In this document: positions 27,886-37,406 of the stretch, one piece after another
Position numbering within the stretch: the stretch's first letter is position 1
Layout: each line of letters starts with the position of its first letter
Assembly (NCBI GenBank): GCA_947652735.1
Contig: CANTEG010000016.1
Coordinates: 1 to 60,035 of the forward strand
DNA: 60,035 nucleotides
From: an uncultured Lachnospiraceae bacterium
GTDB taxonomy: Bacteria > Bacillota > Clostridia > Lachnospirales > Lachnospiraceae
Direction: 5' to 3'
Position numbers and translations under genes: made by a program
Notes under the pieces: model-generated
What the model was told of the DNA's origin: nothing
Database searches by the model: none
Seen by the model: the letters and a program-made list of their open reading frames with translations, nothing else

Positions 27886-29979
27886 TTAAAATTTTTGTAG
27901 AAGCATGTTGGCTGACAGGTAGGAATTGAAGCTATAATTATCAAATCCGTGTATACCCAGCAAATTAAGCAATAACGGTAAAATAACAATAAGTGACAGC
28001 AAAATCACTGTATAATTACTGTTTTTCATAAGTTTGCATACGCAGGCAGTTATTATGCTTATCAAGCAAATAGCAACAAACCTTATCAGGTACATTACCA
28101 CACAATATCCCCATATACTCATGTTGGTACCCACCACCGAAAGCCGCATGAGGGACACACAGTTAGCGTTTCCGTTTGTAAATCCAAATTCTTTGCCTGC
28201 CCACACAAACTCTGTTAAGTAAATCATAGAAAACATTACAAAAATATAACACAGTACTATAAACGCTTTTATCACCTTTAGTTTTTTATATTTTGCACTT
28301 ATGTTTATTAGCTTATCCATACCATATCTATATTCCTCACCATACATAAATGCCACAGCTATAAGTACGGCAAGCATAACTACCACCGCGTTCTTAACAT
28401 CGTTTTTATATGTGTCATTTCCAAATATGTAGTTCCATCCTCTGTCATATACAAACTCTACATCACGTTCAGAACGGGATAATATATAATCCACGTACTT
28501 CTTGCATCTTAAGATAGCCCCTTCTTTTTTTAGTTCAAGAAACATCGGCTGAGTAAGCTGCTCATATTCCTCATATAATATATTTCCATTATTATATTCC
28601 TCACTCAATGCACTAGTGTCATCCCGCAATTCCTGCATCCTTATGACTTCAGAATTAATAAAATCGATCTTATCATCGGTAATTTCACCTTCTATCTGTT
28701 TCATATAATAGCGATAATACAACTCATTCTCATTCCATCCTGCATGTTTATCTTTATATACTGCTACCTGAAACATTAAAACTACCATCAACACGGCAAC
28801 CACCTTATATCCAAATAAAAACTTATACCCATCAAGCATAATCAGCCCATGAATTCCGTCCTTTTTTCCTTTACTGCGATACCTCGCAACACTCCTATAC
28901 TCCAACTCCTTTCGGGCAAATATGTATGTGCACAGCCATAGCAGAACAATAATTAACACGGAAAAAACCAGTGTATCCACAAAAAGCGCTGATATTGGTT
29001 TGGTAAATATGTTATAGTTGTAATATTTATAAAACTCCTGAGGATTAAGCATATTTACTATTGTCATACGTTTCAACACCATATTGTTCATCAATTTACC
29101 CATAGCATATACAAAAAATTCCACAACACATAATATGCCAATCAATACATACATGATAACCTCATTTGATGAAAGTGTCGTAATTAATACCGCAAGCACA
29201 GTAAGTATTCCATATATAAATATTTTGTGAATTCCCACACTGACAATAAAGCTTCCTATATTCCCTGTTACAGCAGTTTTTGAATACGCCAGCATGGATT
29301 GCAGTGGAACACGCATTGAGACTTTGCCATATAATTCTATAGCCATACCGATATTGGCAATATATACGACAATACCAAATAAGCAGATATACAAAAGTGC
29401 AGATAATGCCTTTATCAATATGAGCCTTCCGTCACCATATCTTGTCGCCTTAAGCAGATTCAACATACCACTTTTTTTATCCTGCATTATCAAAATATTG
29501 ACTACTATAATAATCACAACCATCACAATGATATCAGATGCAAAAAAGCTCAGTGCCCGTTCCAAACCATAGCTTCCCACAAATTCAGGCAAAATTCCAC
29601 TAAATTCAGAGTAATCTTGTTTTGTTTTTTTGAAATTTTTTTTTGAAAAATCATCCTGAAAAATCGAAACCCGACTACCCTCATCAGCATTGTCCATAAC
29701 TTCCTGTATATACATGCCGTACTCCTGTACAGACATATATTCATCAAATAATCTTTTATAAACAGGCGACCCCATATCATTCATGTAATTGTCCAAAATA
29801 ATATCAGGCTGACTTTCGGCTTCTTGTTTAACGCGTTTGTATTCGGATGGGTTAATTTCGTCCATTGAAAAGGAAATAAGTACAATCCCCATATTTAATA
29901 ACAGCAACCCAAGCATAATCAGCCATAACTTACGATTATTAAAGACAATGAATATTTCATTTTTTGCAAATCCCAGCAT
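27886..29979 (-). CDS. Large ABC-2-type permease (two fused membrane halves)
   Basis: 697 residues with two sets of about six membrane helices. Each half begins with a short lead (FAKNEIFIVFNNRKLW and LDGYKFLFGYKVVAV), one helix and a large extracytoplasmic loop of about 110 residues, then five helices. This looks like an internal duplication of an ABC-2 permease. It lies 7 bases after the ATPase gene and is surely its partner. The two big outer loops suggest interaction with an exported peptide or with an envelope target; the substrate is unknown. Confidence 0.8.
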   Translation of the reverse strand: MLGFAKNEIFIVFNNRKLWLIMLGLLLLNMGIVLISFSMDEINPSEYKRVKQEAESQPDIILDNYMNDMGSPVYKRLFDEYMSVQEYGMYIQEVMDNADEGSRVSIFQDDFSKKNFKKTKQDYSEFSGILPEFVGSYGLERALSFFASDIIVMVVIIIVVNILIMQDKKSGMLNLLKATRYGDGRLILIKALSALLYICLFGIVVYIANIGMAIELYGKVSMRVPLQSMLAYSKTAVTGNIGSFIVSVGIHKIFIYGILTVLAVLITTLSSNEVIMYVLIGILCVVEFFVYAMGKLMNNMVLKRMTIVNMLNPQEFYKYYNYNIFTKPISALFVDTLVFSVLIIVLLWLCTYIFARKELEYRSVARYRSKGKKDGIHGLIMLDGYKFLFGYKVVAVLMVVLMFQVAVYKDKHAGWNENELYYRYYMKQIEGEITDDKIDFINSEVIRMQELRDDTSALSEEYNNGNILYEEYEQLTQPMFLELKKEGAILRCKKYVDYILSRSERDVEFVYDRGWNYIFGNDTYKNDVKNAVVVMLAVLIAVAFMYGEEYRYGMDKLINISAKYKKLKVIKAFIVLCYIFVMFSMIYLTEFVWAGKEFGFTNGNANCVSLMRLSVVGTNMSIWGYCVVMYLIRFVAICLISIITACVCKLMKNSNYTVILLSLIVILPLLLNLLGIHGFDNYSFNSYLSANMLLQKF

Positions 29980-29985
29980 AATATC

Positions 29986-30846
29986 TCACCCTCCAAACAC
30001 ATAAAGATATACATCTTCCAAATCGGGCTTGACATTTTCTACGTTACCTTTCGGTACATCTTCAGAAATAAAACGCATTTTTGTGCTCTCTCCGTAACGA
30101 ACAGCACTGGAGACCAGATACTTCCCCATATAATCAGCAGCCTTATCTGTATCAACCGTCAATTCCCATACTTTTCCTTCAAGCTGCCGCTGCATATTTT
30201 CAGGAGAATCAATCTCAACAATTTCTCCCGTCTTCAACAAAATGACTTTACTTGCAATGTACTCTATATCCTGCACAACATGGGTAGCAATCAGTATAAT
30301 CTTATCCTTTGCATTTTCAGCAATCAAATTTCTTGCATGAATGCGTTCCTTGGGATCCAGACCTGCCGTAGGTTCATCAAATATTACTATTTTGGGATTT
30401 CCTAAAAACGCTTGTGCAATCAGAAGTCTCTGCTTCATTCCTCCCGAATAACCACCTACTTTTTTATCAAGAACATCCGATAAATTTACCTTCTTTGCAA
30501 TTGCTTCTATGGCATCCGACAACTCATTTTTGTTCATCCCCTTAAGCAGCCCCATATAATTCAAAAACCTTCGCCCCGTAAAGAACGGAAACAACTCCTG
30601 TTGCTGTGGCATGTAACCAATCAATTTTTTATAATCGTCTCCCATTTTGGCAATTTCTGTACCATCCAGAAAAATATGTCCGTCTGTCGGCTTCATATTT
30701 TGAACCAACAGCTTCATAAGTGTAGACTTCCCTGCACCATTTGGTCCAAGAAGTCCGTATATGCCCTCTGTCAACTGACAATTCACGTCATTCAAAGCGA
30801 GTAAATTTTTATACTTTTTTGATAGTGATTCAAGCACCAACTGCAT
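29986..30846 (-). CDS. ABC transporter ATP-binding protein
   Basis: 286 residues. Walker A GLLGPNGAGKST, Q-loop QQQELFPFF, signature YSGGMKQR, Walker B IVIFDEPTAGLD and the switch His (IATHVV). The C-terminal 70 residues are the extension common in ABC-2 exporters. ATG at 30846 follows a G-rich ribosome-binding site; an earlier in-frame start at 30882 has none. It pairs with the permease just downstream. Confidence 0.93.
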   Translation of the reverse strand: MQLVLESLSKKYKNLLALNDVNCQLTEGIYGLLGPNGAGKSTLMKLLVQNMKPTDGHIFLDGTEIAKMGDDYKKLIGYMPQQQELFPFFTGRRFLNYMGLLKGMNKNELSDAIEAIAKKVNLSDVLDKKVGGYSGGMKQRLLIAQAFLGNPKIVIFDEPTAGLDPKERIHARNLIAENAKDKIILIATHVVQDIEYIASKVILLKTGEIVEIDSPENMQRQLEGKVWELTVDTDKAADYMGKYLVSSAVRYGESTKMRFISEDVPKGNVENVKPDLEDVYLYVFGG

Positions 30847-30909
30847 TTTATCCCCCCCCAAATTTCGGAAACTGAAACCCATTCATATTTTTCTTTCATT
30901 ATAAAAGTG

Positions 30910-32157
30910 CTATATTCCCTCTTTAATTTCAATCCATGTCAGGCTTTCTCGCTGTTCCTCTGTCAAATCCTCATATGGTATGAAGTTTTCTTCCAAAAAC
31001 ACACTCCAATCCCTCACCGCATTATTACTTATATCACCCGGCAAAAAGTCTCCCGGCTTGTAACCTGTATAATCCGTTGCATCTATATACACAACATTGT
31101 TATCACGGTCTACCATGTATAAAATCGACATATATGTTCCCTCGTCTGAAAATGATGTATTTGCAATATACCATCTATTTTCTTTATAATCATACAGTGC
31201 CTTTTTATAATCACTGGCTACTACATGCATGTATCCGCCAAGCTGGTCAATTCTTGCTTCCTTGGCAGTAAAAAGCTCCTTTGTCTCCACAAAGCTGTCA
31301 TCACATTCCCATATTGTAATTTTATTTACATCCCCCAAGGCCCTGGTTGCCAGATACTTGTTGCCTTCATCAATTAAAATTTGGGGATAAACATTATCAA
31401 AGGTTCTCAGCACAGAAGCAGTTCCTGTACCCAAATTCACTTCCTCGATTACGTTCTTCACATTGCCCAGCCCTGTATCACCCTCTATATAATCGTGGTC
31501 AATATATAATGTACCCTGAGCACGACCTCCAATAATTTCCACCCCCTCCATACATCTTCCTTCAGTATAATCATAATTCTTTATACGCTTAAGCCTGTCC
31601 CATCTGATATTATATGCGTATATGGCATTATCAAAATTATATACATTTACTTGAAATTCCCCATGCATGGTATATGCCGTAAAGTATATTGTATCCCCCA
31701 TAGCCATCATACTTAGGATTGCACCTGAAGCAGCCGAATATATTTCTTTTCTTTTTGCTCCATCATTTCTGATTCTTATTAATTTAATATTACCTTCATA
31801 TGACATTTCCCCATTTTCATCCCAACTAACATCATTGTCAAAATATGATACATATATATAATCCTGATAAATCAGCATTTCAATTCCCATTCCCGGAACA
31901 TACGCATTACACGTCTTGTCATTATGTTCACAGTTTGCCCTATTGCAGACAATTACCTCTTTTCCTGTGGCATTGTCAATAAAACATAATCTATTATCCT
32001 TAACAAAATACATTCCATTATCGCTTATTACCTGCGTTTCTTTACCATACACAATTTCATCAGGAAACTTTTTGTTTAGCTTTACTATTATAAAAACTGC
32101 CAATGTTAAAGCAACTACTGTCAACAAAGAAACTGCATATTTAATGATTCGTTTCAT
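30910..32157 (-). CDS. Membrane-anchored, propeller-like extracytoplasmic protein
   Basis: 415 residues from the ATG after AGGAGG at 32157. One N-terminal helix (about 5-24) anchors it; the rest is beta-rich with repeated strands such as NGMYFVKDNRLCFIDNATG, resembling a six- or seven-bladed propeller (DUF5050-like pattern). CNRANCEHNDKTCNA supplies three or four Cys. I do not recognise a specific family. It is encoded between the secreted small protein and the ABC transporter, so it may be an accessory or immunity-type surface component. Confidence 0.55.
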   Translation of the reverse strand: MKRIIKYAVSLLTVVALTLAVFIIVKLNKKFPDEIVYGKETQVISDNGMYFVKDNRLCFIDNATGKEVIVCNRANCEHNDKTCNAYVPGMGIEMLIYQDYIYVSYFDNDVSWDENGEMSYEGNIKLIRIRNDGAKRKEIYSAASGAILSMMAMGDTIYFTAYTMHGEFQVNVYNFDNAIYAYNIRWDRLKRIKNYDYTEGRCMEGVEIIGGRAQGTLYIDHDYIEGDTGLGNVKNVIEEVNLGTGTASVLRTFDNVYPQILIDEGNKYLATRALGDVNKITIWECDDSFVETKELFTAKEARIDQLGGYMHVVASDYKKALYDYKENRWYIANTSFSDEGTYMSILYMVDRDNNVVYIDATDYTGYKPGDFLPGDISNNAVRDWSVFLEENFIPYEDLTEEQRESLTWIEIKEGI

Positions 32158-32196
32158 ATTCGTCCTCCTTTTATATTGCAACCCATAAAAGAAAGC

Positions 32197-32236
32197 AGGA
32201 ATATCCAGTCACCTTTACACATAACCAGACATTCCT
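32197..32236 (-). terminator. Attenuating hairpin after the secreted-protein gene
   Basis: A 13-pair stem with three G-U pairs (32224-32236 with 32197-32209) and a 14-base loop lies 11 bases after the stop of the small secreted protein. The following run (GCTTTCTTTTAT) is only partly T-rich, so partial read-through into the transporter genes is likely. Confidence 0.5.
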
Positions 32237-32247
32237 ACTCTATTGTT

Positions 32248-32628
32248 TTAATAATTCACCGTACAAGAACCATATATTCTTGTCGGATTCGGATAAATTA
32301 GTGATACCGCAAGAAAGGTTCCCTTCTTTACACTATTTTTTGCTGCCGTTTCATAATCACGATTATTTGCCGAAACACTCACAGTTGTTGTCAGACAATC
32401 CTTATCTGCCTCAAACGCATTTTGAACCCATGAATCTCCTTTTGTCATCCTCATTTTGCCAAGTAGATTTTTATTTCCCTGTTCCCACACATATACAACA
32501 TATGTTCCAGATGACTCAAATAAACCCGAACCAACCGTCGCAGCATCAGACTTAATACTCACCATGCTGACAGCCATAAGTATCACCATAATCGTTGCCG
32601 TTACTTTCTTCTTAAACACATTTGTCAT
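32248..32628 (-). CDS. Small secreted protein, bacteriocin-like gene context
   Basis: 126 residues with a clear signal peptide: KKK at 6-8, a hydrophobic core (10-25) and a cleavage site likely after SDA-A near residue 30. The mature part is about 96 residues, with two Cys (in KDCLTT and GSCTVNY) that could form one disulfide, and aromatic strands (GTYVVYVWEQ). I find no family match. It is the first gene of a unit that continues with a surface protein and an ABC-2 transporter, an order seen in bacteriocin loci. That function is inference. Confidence 0.6.
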   Translation of the reverse strand: MTNVFKKKVTATIMVILMAVSMVSIKSDAATVGSGLFESSGTYVVYVWEQGNKNLLGKMRMTKGDSWVQNAFEADKDCLTTTVSVSANNRDYETAAKNSVKKGTFLAVSLIYPNPTRIYGSCTVNY

Positions 32629-32989
32629 ATTAAATCTCCCCTTTGTATTTTACTTTTTTATTAAATGTACATCAGATGGAATCATTAGTTTGAACAAACC
32701 AATTTTACGATATGAATGTAATCTACAATGCCAAAACGGTTGTCCTTTAATATCCTCCCCCCTATATTAATTTCCCACCGTATCACTACATTTTGTAAAT
32801 ATTATCTTCCCCGCCAAGAGTTGTAACCCGTGCAGAATTTATGAGCTGATTCTAGCACATTCGCCATTTTCTGTCAATGTATATACCAATAGTATATATG
32901 ACACACAATATAACACATTCTACATTTCATGCTCATAAATTCCAAACGGACTTAGCAACATATTTATCACATTATTGTCATTATATATA
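32629..32989 (-). other. Long leader and upstream region of the secreted-protein gene
   Basis: This 361-base stretch has no gene. It holds a SigA-type promoter (32849-32877), so the leader is about 210 bases. A palindrome ATT-N-GTTTG-N2-CAAAC-N-AAT lies in the leader at 32684-32703, and ATATAC-N5-GTATAT lies just upstream of the -35 box at 32881-32897. No terminator for the NSS transporter gene that ends at 32990 was identified with confidence. Confidence 0.5.
32849..32877 (-). promoter_or_regulatory. SigA promoter of the secreted-protein operon
   Basis: TTGACA (32872-32877), a 17-base spacer and TAGAAT (32849-32854) on the minus strand. Confidence 0.7.
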
Positions 32990-34399
32990 TTATCCCAGTT
33001 TCAGTATTCCAAAAGTCTGAAGCAGTAGCAACACCAAAAACAATGGGGCTATGAACTTAATCATCACAACATAAAGTCGTTTTCTTCCCATTTTGCAATT
33101 GCTTTTTTCGACCTCGTCAATTATCGTATCAGGCTTTTGTATCCATCCGATAAGAATACAGGTAAGCAGTGCAACAATCGGCATCAGACAGTTATTGCTT
33201 ATGTAATCCATAATATCCAGTATCTGGGCAGTTGCCCCTTTTGCCGCATTCGGGAGCGTTGCTTCAAAATAAAGCTTATTGTAACCAAGACACACAATTA
33301 CTCCTCCCACAAGGGCAATCATTCCTTCGATTGCACCTGCCTTATTTCTTGACATATGAAACTTATCCATAATACTTACAACAACAGCCTCCATAACCGA
33401 CACCGCACTTGTGATTGCCGCAAATAAAACCATTGCAAAAAATATACATCCCATCACATTTCCAACTGCTCCCATCGCCTTAAATACTTTAGGTAACGAT
33501 ACAAACATAAGGCTCGGTCCCGAGCTCATTCCCTCTGTTCCCATAAATGTATAAACAGCAGGAATAATCATTGCGCCTGCAAGGAACGCAACACCTGTAT
33601 CAAATAATTCTATCTGGTTGATTGACCTGCCAAGGTTTGCATCATCCTTTACATAGGAACCATATGCAATCATAATACCCATGGCAACACTAAGACTGAA
33701 AAACAATTGTCCAAGTGCATCTATAAACACCGTAAAAATCTTTCCTATTGTTATTCCCTCAAGATTCGGTATAACATAAACCTTAAGTCCCTCAAGTCCT
33801 GTTCTTGTAACACCGTCATCTCCCGTATGTGAAATCGTAAGTGCAAATATGGATATACCGATAACCATAAGAAGAAGTATCGGCATGATTATCTTTGAAG
33901 ATGATTCAATGCCCTTGTTTACACCCCTGAAAATAATAAATGCTACTACCGCCAAAAATATAAGCATCATAATTACCGGTTCATATTGCTGTGAAATATA
34001 ACTGCCAAAATAACCATCTTCTGCCGCTTCCACGCCTTGTCCCGTAAGAAATACAATGAAATACTTTAATACCCAGCCGCCAATTACACAGTAATACGGC
34101 ATAATGATAACAGGAACGATACAGGCTATAATCCCTAAAAATCCCCACTTTTTATTCAGCTTGCCATATGCGGTCAGCGGGCTTTGCTTTGTCTTTCTTC
34201 CTATCGATATTTCAGTCGTAAGAAGGGCAAATCCAAATGTGAGTGCCAGCAATATATATACTACAAGGAATAGTCCTCCGCCATCCTTTGCAGCAAGATA
34301 GGGAAACCTCCAAATATTTCCAAGCCCCACTGCACTTCCTGCCGCAGCAAGCACAAACCCCAGCGAACCGCCAAAGGAATTCCTTTTCTTTTGATTCAT
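32990..34399 (-). CDS. Sodium-dependent transporter, NSS family
   Basis: 469 residues with about eleven or twelve helices and the LeuT/NSS signature near the start: AAAGSAVGLGNIWRFPYLAAKDGGG-type segment at about 15-40, including the unwound first helix that binds Na+ and substrate. Bacterial members carry amino acids such as Leu, Trp or Tyr. The substrate cannot be predicted. It appears monocistronic. Confidence 0.93.
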   Translation of the reverse strand: MNQKKRNSFGGSLGFVLAAAGSAVGLGNIWRFPYLAAKDGGGLFLVVYILLALTFGFALLTTEISIGRKTKQSPLTAYGKLNKKWGFLGIIACIVPVIIMPYYCVIGGWVLKYFIVFLTGQGVEAAEDGYFGSYISQQYEPVIMMLIFLAVVAFIIFRGVNKGIESSSKIIMPILLLMVIGISIFALTISHTGDDGVTRTGLEGLKVYVIPNLEGITIGKIFTVFIDALGQLFFSLSVAMGIMIAYGSYVKDDANLGRSINQIELFDTGVAFLAGAMIIPAVYTFMGTEGMSSGPSLMFVSLPKVFKAMGAVGNVMGCIFFAMVLFAAITSAVSVMEAVVVSIMDKFHMSRNKAGAIEGMIALVGGVIVCLGYNKLYFEATLPNAAKGATAQILDIMDYISNNCLMPIVALLTCILIGWIQKPDTIIDEVEKSNCKMGRKRLYVVMIKFIAPLFLVLLLLQTFGILKLG

Positions 34400-34496
34400 A
34401 AATATATCCTCCCTATTTCAGGACAGTGTTCATTGCGACATGTCCTATATTCCGTCCTTTGATAATACCAATAATTAGTGGTAAAGTAAAGGCTTT

Positions 34497-35942
34497 TCAG
34501 TCCGTTATTTCCCTCTTGTCTTTTTGTGATGGGTTGTCTATCAAGTTTCCGTCGTAATCAAACCTTGAACCGTGGCATGGACAGTCCCAACTTAATTCAT
34601 CAGGATTCCAAAGCAATTCACAGCCCATATGCGGACACCGAATGGAAATTCTATGGATAATTCCGTTTTCATCCCTATAGGATGCATATCTGCGAAATCC
34701 TTTCCTCACAATTCCCCCATGCCCCTTTTTCAAATCCTTTTCTTTTGCGCATGATAAAACATGATAACCAGTCAAAAGCCCCCTGATGCTGACACCTACG
34801 TCAATTAAAAAATCACGTGCACATATAAACGGATGAAACCGTTGTGGAGAAAATAATTTTTGATACGGATTCTCATTTCCACAAATTTCATCGCTTATTA
34901 TCATCGCCGAAACCATGGAAAATGTCATGCCCCATTTCTTAAAACCCGTTGCTACATACCAATATGGGCGAAACCATGAATATTTGCCTATTAGAGGGAG
35001 CTTATCATGTGTCTTACAGTCCTGTGCCGACCAACATGCCACCTCTTTCCCCTCTGTCATGTACCTTTTTGCCTGTGTACGAAGCATAAAATAGCAACCA
35101 CCACTTTCATTTTTTCCTGTACGGTGCGAACAATCTCCAACCAAAAGTAAATAGCCTGCATTTCTAAGGGATAGTCCATTCTTGTCTATACTGTAATACA
35201 TTCCATCCAGCTTTTTTGCGCCTGAAAATGCAATAATATAGCTTCTCTCCTGATGCTGTCTCAAAAAATAAAATCCCGGAATAACTGGAAACGGATAATG
35301 TGTTGTAAACACAATGTTCCCCGCAACTACCGTTCCATGATTCGTCGTGATTTTATGTCCTTTTACAGAATACACCTTTGTCTTTTCATATATTTTAAGT
35401 TTTTTTGATATTTCTTTTAGGAATTTCAGGGGATGAAATTGTGCCTGATTTTCAAAACACACTGCCCCTGCCGTAGAAAACGGCAGATTAACATTTTTCA
35501 CATAGGATGCAGGCAGACCAAGCCCTACTGCCGCCCTTGCTTCCCTGACTAATTTTTCTTTATCCCGCACGGAATATAGATATGAGGGAAGTTTCTCGAA
35601 CTCACAGTCTATATTATTTTCTTTGATGATATCCTGATATCTTTGTATTGCTTCCTCATTTGCCCTTGCATATAATTTTGCATTTTCAATGCCATATTTT
35701 TTTATTAATTCCTCATATATTAAATCATGCTGACTTGTAATTTTTGCAGTTGTATTTTTTGTCTGCCCGCTTCCAATCCTGTCCGCTTCAAGAACAATCA
35801 CCTGACGTCCCTTTTGTTGCAGAAAATACGCAGTTAAAATACCAGCCAGCCCAGCCCCGATTACAACGGTTTCCACTGACATATCCGAAGAAAGTACAGA
35901 CCTGTCCTGTATCGTTGTTGTTTTACTCCATATCGACTTCAT
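34497..35942 (-). CDS. FAD-dependent oxidoreductase with C-terminal Rieske domain
   Basis: 481 residues from the ATG at 35942, placed 7 bases after GGAG. The N-terminal Rossmann motif VVIGAGLAGILTAYFL and the DadA/glycine-oxidase-like fold are followed by a Rieske [2Fe-2S] domain in the last 80 residues, with ligands in CPHMGC and CPCHGS. This fusion is widespread in Firmicutes and presumably moves electrons from an amine or amino-acid oxidation. The substrate is unknown. An in-frame start at 35996 would add 18 residues without a ribosome-binding site. Confidence 0.9.
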   Translation of the reverse strand: MKSIWSKTTTIQDRSVLSSDMSVETVVIGAGLAGILTAYFLQQKGRQVIVLEADRIGSGQTKNTTAKITSQHDLIYEELIKKYGIENAKLYARANEEAIQRYQDIIKENNIDCEFEKLPSYLYSVRDKEKLVREARAAVGLGLPASYVKNVNLPFSTAGAVCFENQAQFHPLKFLKEISKKLKIYEKTKVYSVKGHKITTNHGTVVAGNIVFTTHYPFPVIPGFYFLRQHQERSYIIAFSGAKKLDGMYYSIDKNGLSLRNAGYLLLVGDCSHRTGKNESGGCYFMLRTQAKRYMTEGKEVACWSAQDCKTHDKLPLIGKYSWFRPYWYVATGFKKWGMTFSMVSAMIISDEICGNENPYQKLFSPQRFHPFICARDFLIDVGVSIRGLLTGYHVLSCAKEKDLKKGHGGIVRKGFRRYASYRDENGIIHRISIRCPHMGCELLWNPDELSWDCPCHGSRFDYDGNLIDNPSQKDKREITD

Positions 35943-36149
35943 GTTATTCTCCAATTCCATTTTATAGTTTGATTCTGCTATGATTATAGTTTTCACTATT
36001 TATGGAATATTAAACGGAGAAATTGGTAATTTGATGGTTGGAAGTGATTTTGTTAATTCTTTTCGGAACATTTTTTGTTACATTGGTTGCTTACATAGAT
36101 ATAATAATTATTTGATTACAAATCAAAAATAACTTTATCCTATTTTCTT

Positions 36150-37406
36150 TTATACATTTAATATTCCTTTCCTATCTTTTAACATTAAAATTATTTCTTC
36201 TCTCGTTATCATATTCTCTCTATATTTTTCTAGAATATTTAATAATGTATATGTTTCAATAATCAAACTGCCATTTCTCTTTGCCAAATCAATTTGCGTA
36301 TCCTTGACAGGTTCTCGCTCAGAAAGCGGTTTAGCCTTTTGATGATTTATAATTAGTAATGCCTTGATATCTTCTGTACATTTATCTTCATGTTCATCCA
36401 AATAACTTTGGTAATGAACATCTAATTGCGATATGTTTTCATTTTTCACATTGTGATTAACGCCTTTTATTTCTCCAATAAAAACTATATTATCTATTTC
36501 AAAAAGAAAGTCCTCCTTTTTCTCATCAACAAAATCCGATAAATCACATCCTAACAGTTCTTCCAAAATCGAAAAAACAACATTAACCAACTCGTCTCCA
36601 TTGACAAACAACGCTGACTTCAATCTCATATTTTCAGACAATCTTTCTTCAGATATTTTTATTTTCTCCTGTAAATTTTCTATTTTTTCTTGACAGTTTA
36701 TAATTTCTTCCTGCTGTATCTTATCATCAAACATTTTAATTTCATCCATCCAAGCAGGAATATCTTGTTTATCTTCCAGTATATTTAACTTCCTAAGAAT
36801 ATTTAATAAATCTTTATCTGACTCAATTTTTAATGTTGTAAAAATGACTTTACCGATATGTACCATGGTAGCTTTACGGCTTTTATTCGATTCTGCCATA
36901 GCATCTTCTACATATTTAAAATAAAATGCAGCATCATAATTTTTACCATCTATATTCGTTTTGGTATTTTCATATGATAATTCAAAAGCCGATATAGGAA
37001 AATATAAATACGACAATATACTATGAATCAGATACTTAAGCATATCTTTTATTTCTTTTTTATATTGGTATGCATAAGAAGACCAATAATATTTATATTC
37101 TACATTTTGTGGTAATATAATAACTATTTTTGACGTCTCACTTCCTTCTATCATCTCAGATATACTTTCAAAATCATTAATACTATTAATGCTATTACAA
37201 TCCCGCCCATTATATACCCATAAGAAAGGAGAACTCAAGTCGATAACCGTTATTTCATATTCATCCAATGACCGTATATCATGTAAAGAATATTGCTCTA
37301 TTCCTTCCATATTATTATATTTATCTTCTTTTCCGTTATACGTTGCAACTTGTATCAAATTTCCACCCTCTCTTTTTAATAATTTATTATTTTTCTCCTC
37401 GCTCAA
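36150..37406 (-). CDS. Putative PD-(D/E)XK nuclease-like protein in the R-M island
   Basis: 418 residues, no family recognised. Residues 1-215 are mixed alpha/beta; 225-270 form a Glu/Lys-rich coiled coil; the C-terminal part contains FEIDNIVFIGEIKG near 315-328, where D...E-x-K matches the PD-(D/E)XK nuclease core, followed by a helix with a Gln and then ALLIINHQK. It overlaps the end of the DpnII-type endonuclease gene by 20 bases, so it is translated with it. It could be a second nuclease or a defence effector. AT-rich like the rest of the island. Confidence 0.6.
   Translation of the reverse strand: MSEEKNNKLLKREGGNLIQVATYNGKEDKYNNMEGIEQYSLHDIRSLDEYEITVIDLSSPFLWVYNGRDCNSINSINDFESISEMIEGSETSKIVIILPQNVEYKYYWSSYAYQYKKEIKDMLKYLIHSILSYLYFPISAFELSYENTKTNIDGKNYDAAFYFKYVEDAMAESNKSRKATMVHIGKVIFTTLKIESDKDLLNILRKLNILEDKQDIPAWMDEIKMFDDKIQQEEIINCQEKIENLQEKIKISEERLSENMRLKSALFVNGDELVNVVFSILEELLGCDLSDFVDEKKEDFLFEIDNIVFIGEIKGVNHNVKNENISQLDVHYQSYLDEHEDKCTEDIKALLIINHQKAKPLSEREPVKDTQIDLAKRNGSLIIETYTLLNILEKYRENMITREEIILMLKDRKGILNV

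Noticed and set aside
32248-32628. Lactococcin 972 family bacteriocin
   Set aside because: Gene order (small secreted protein, large membrane protein, ATPase) is suggestive, but the mature sequence does not show the family's pattern well enough to claim it.
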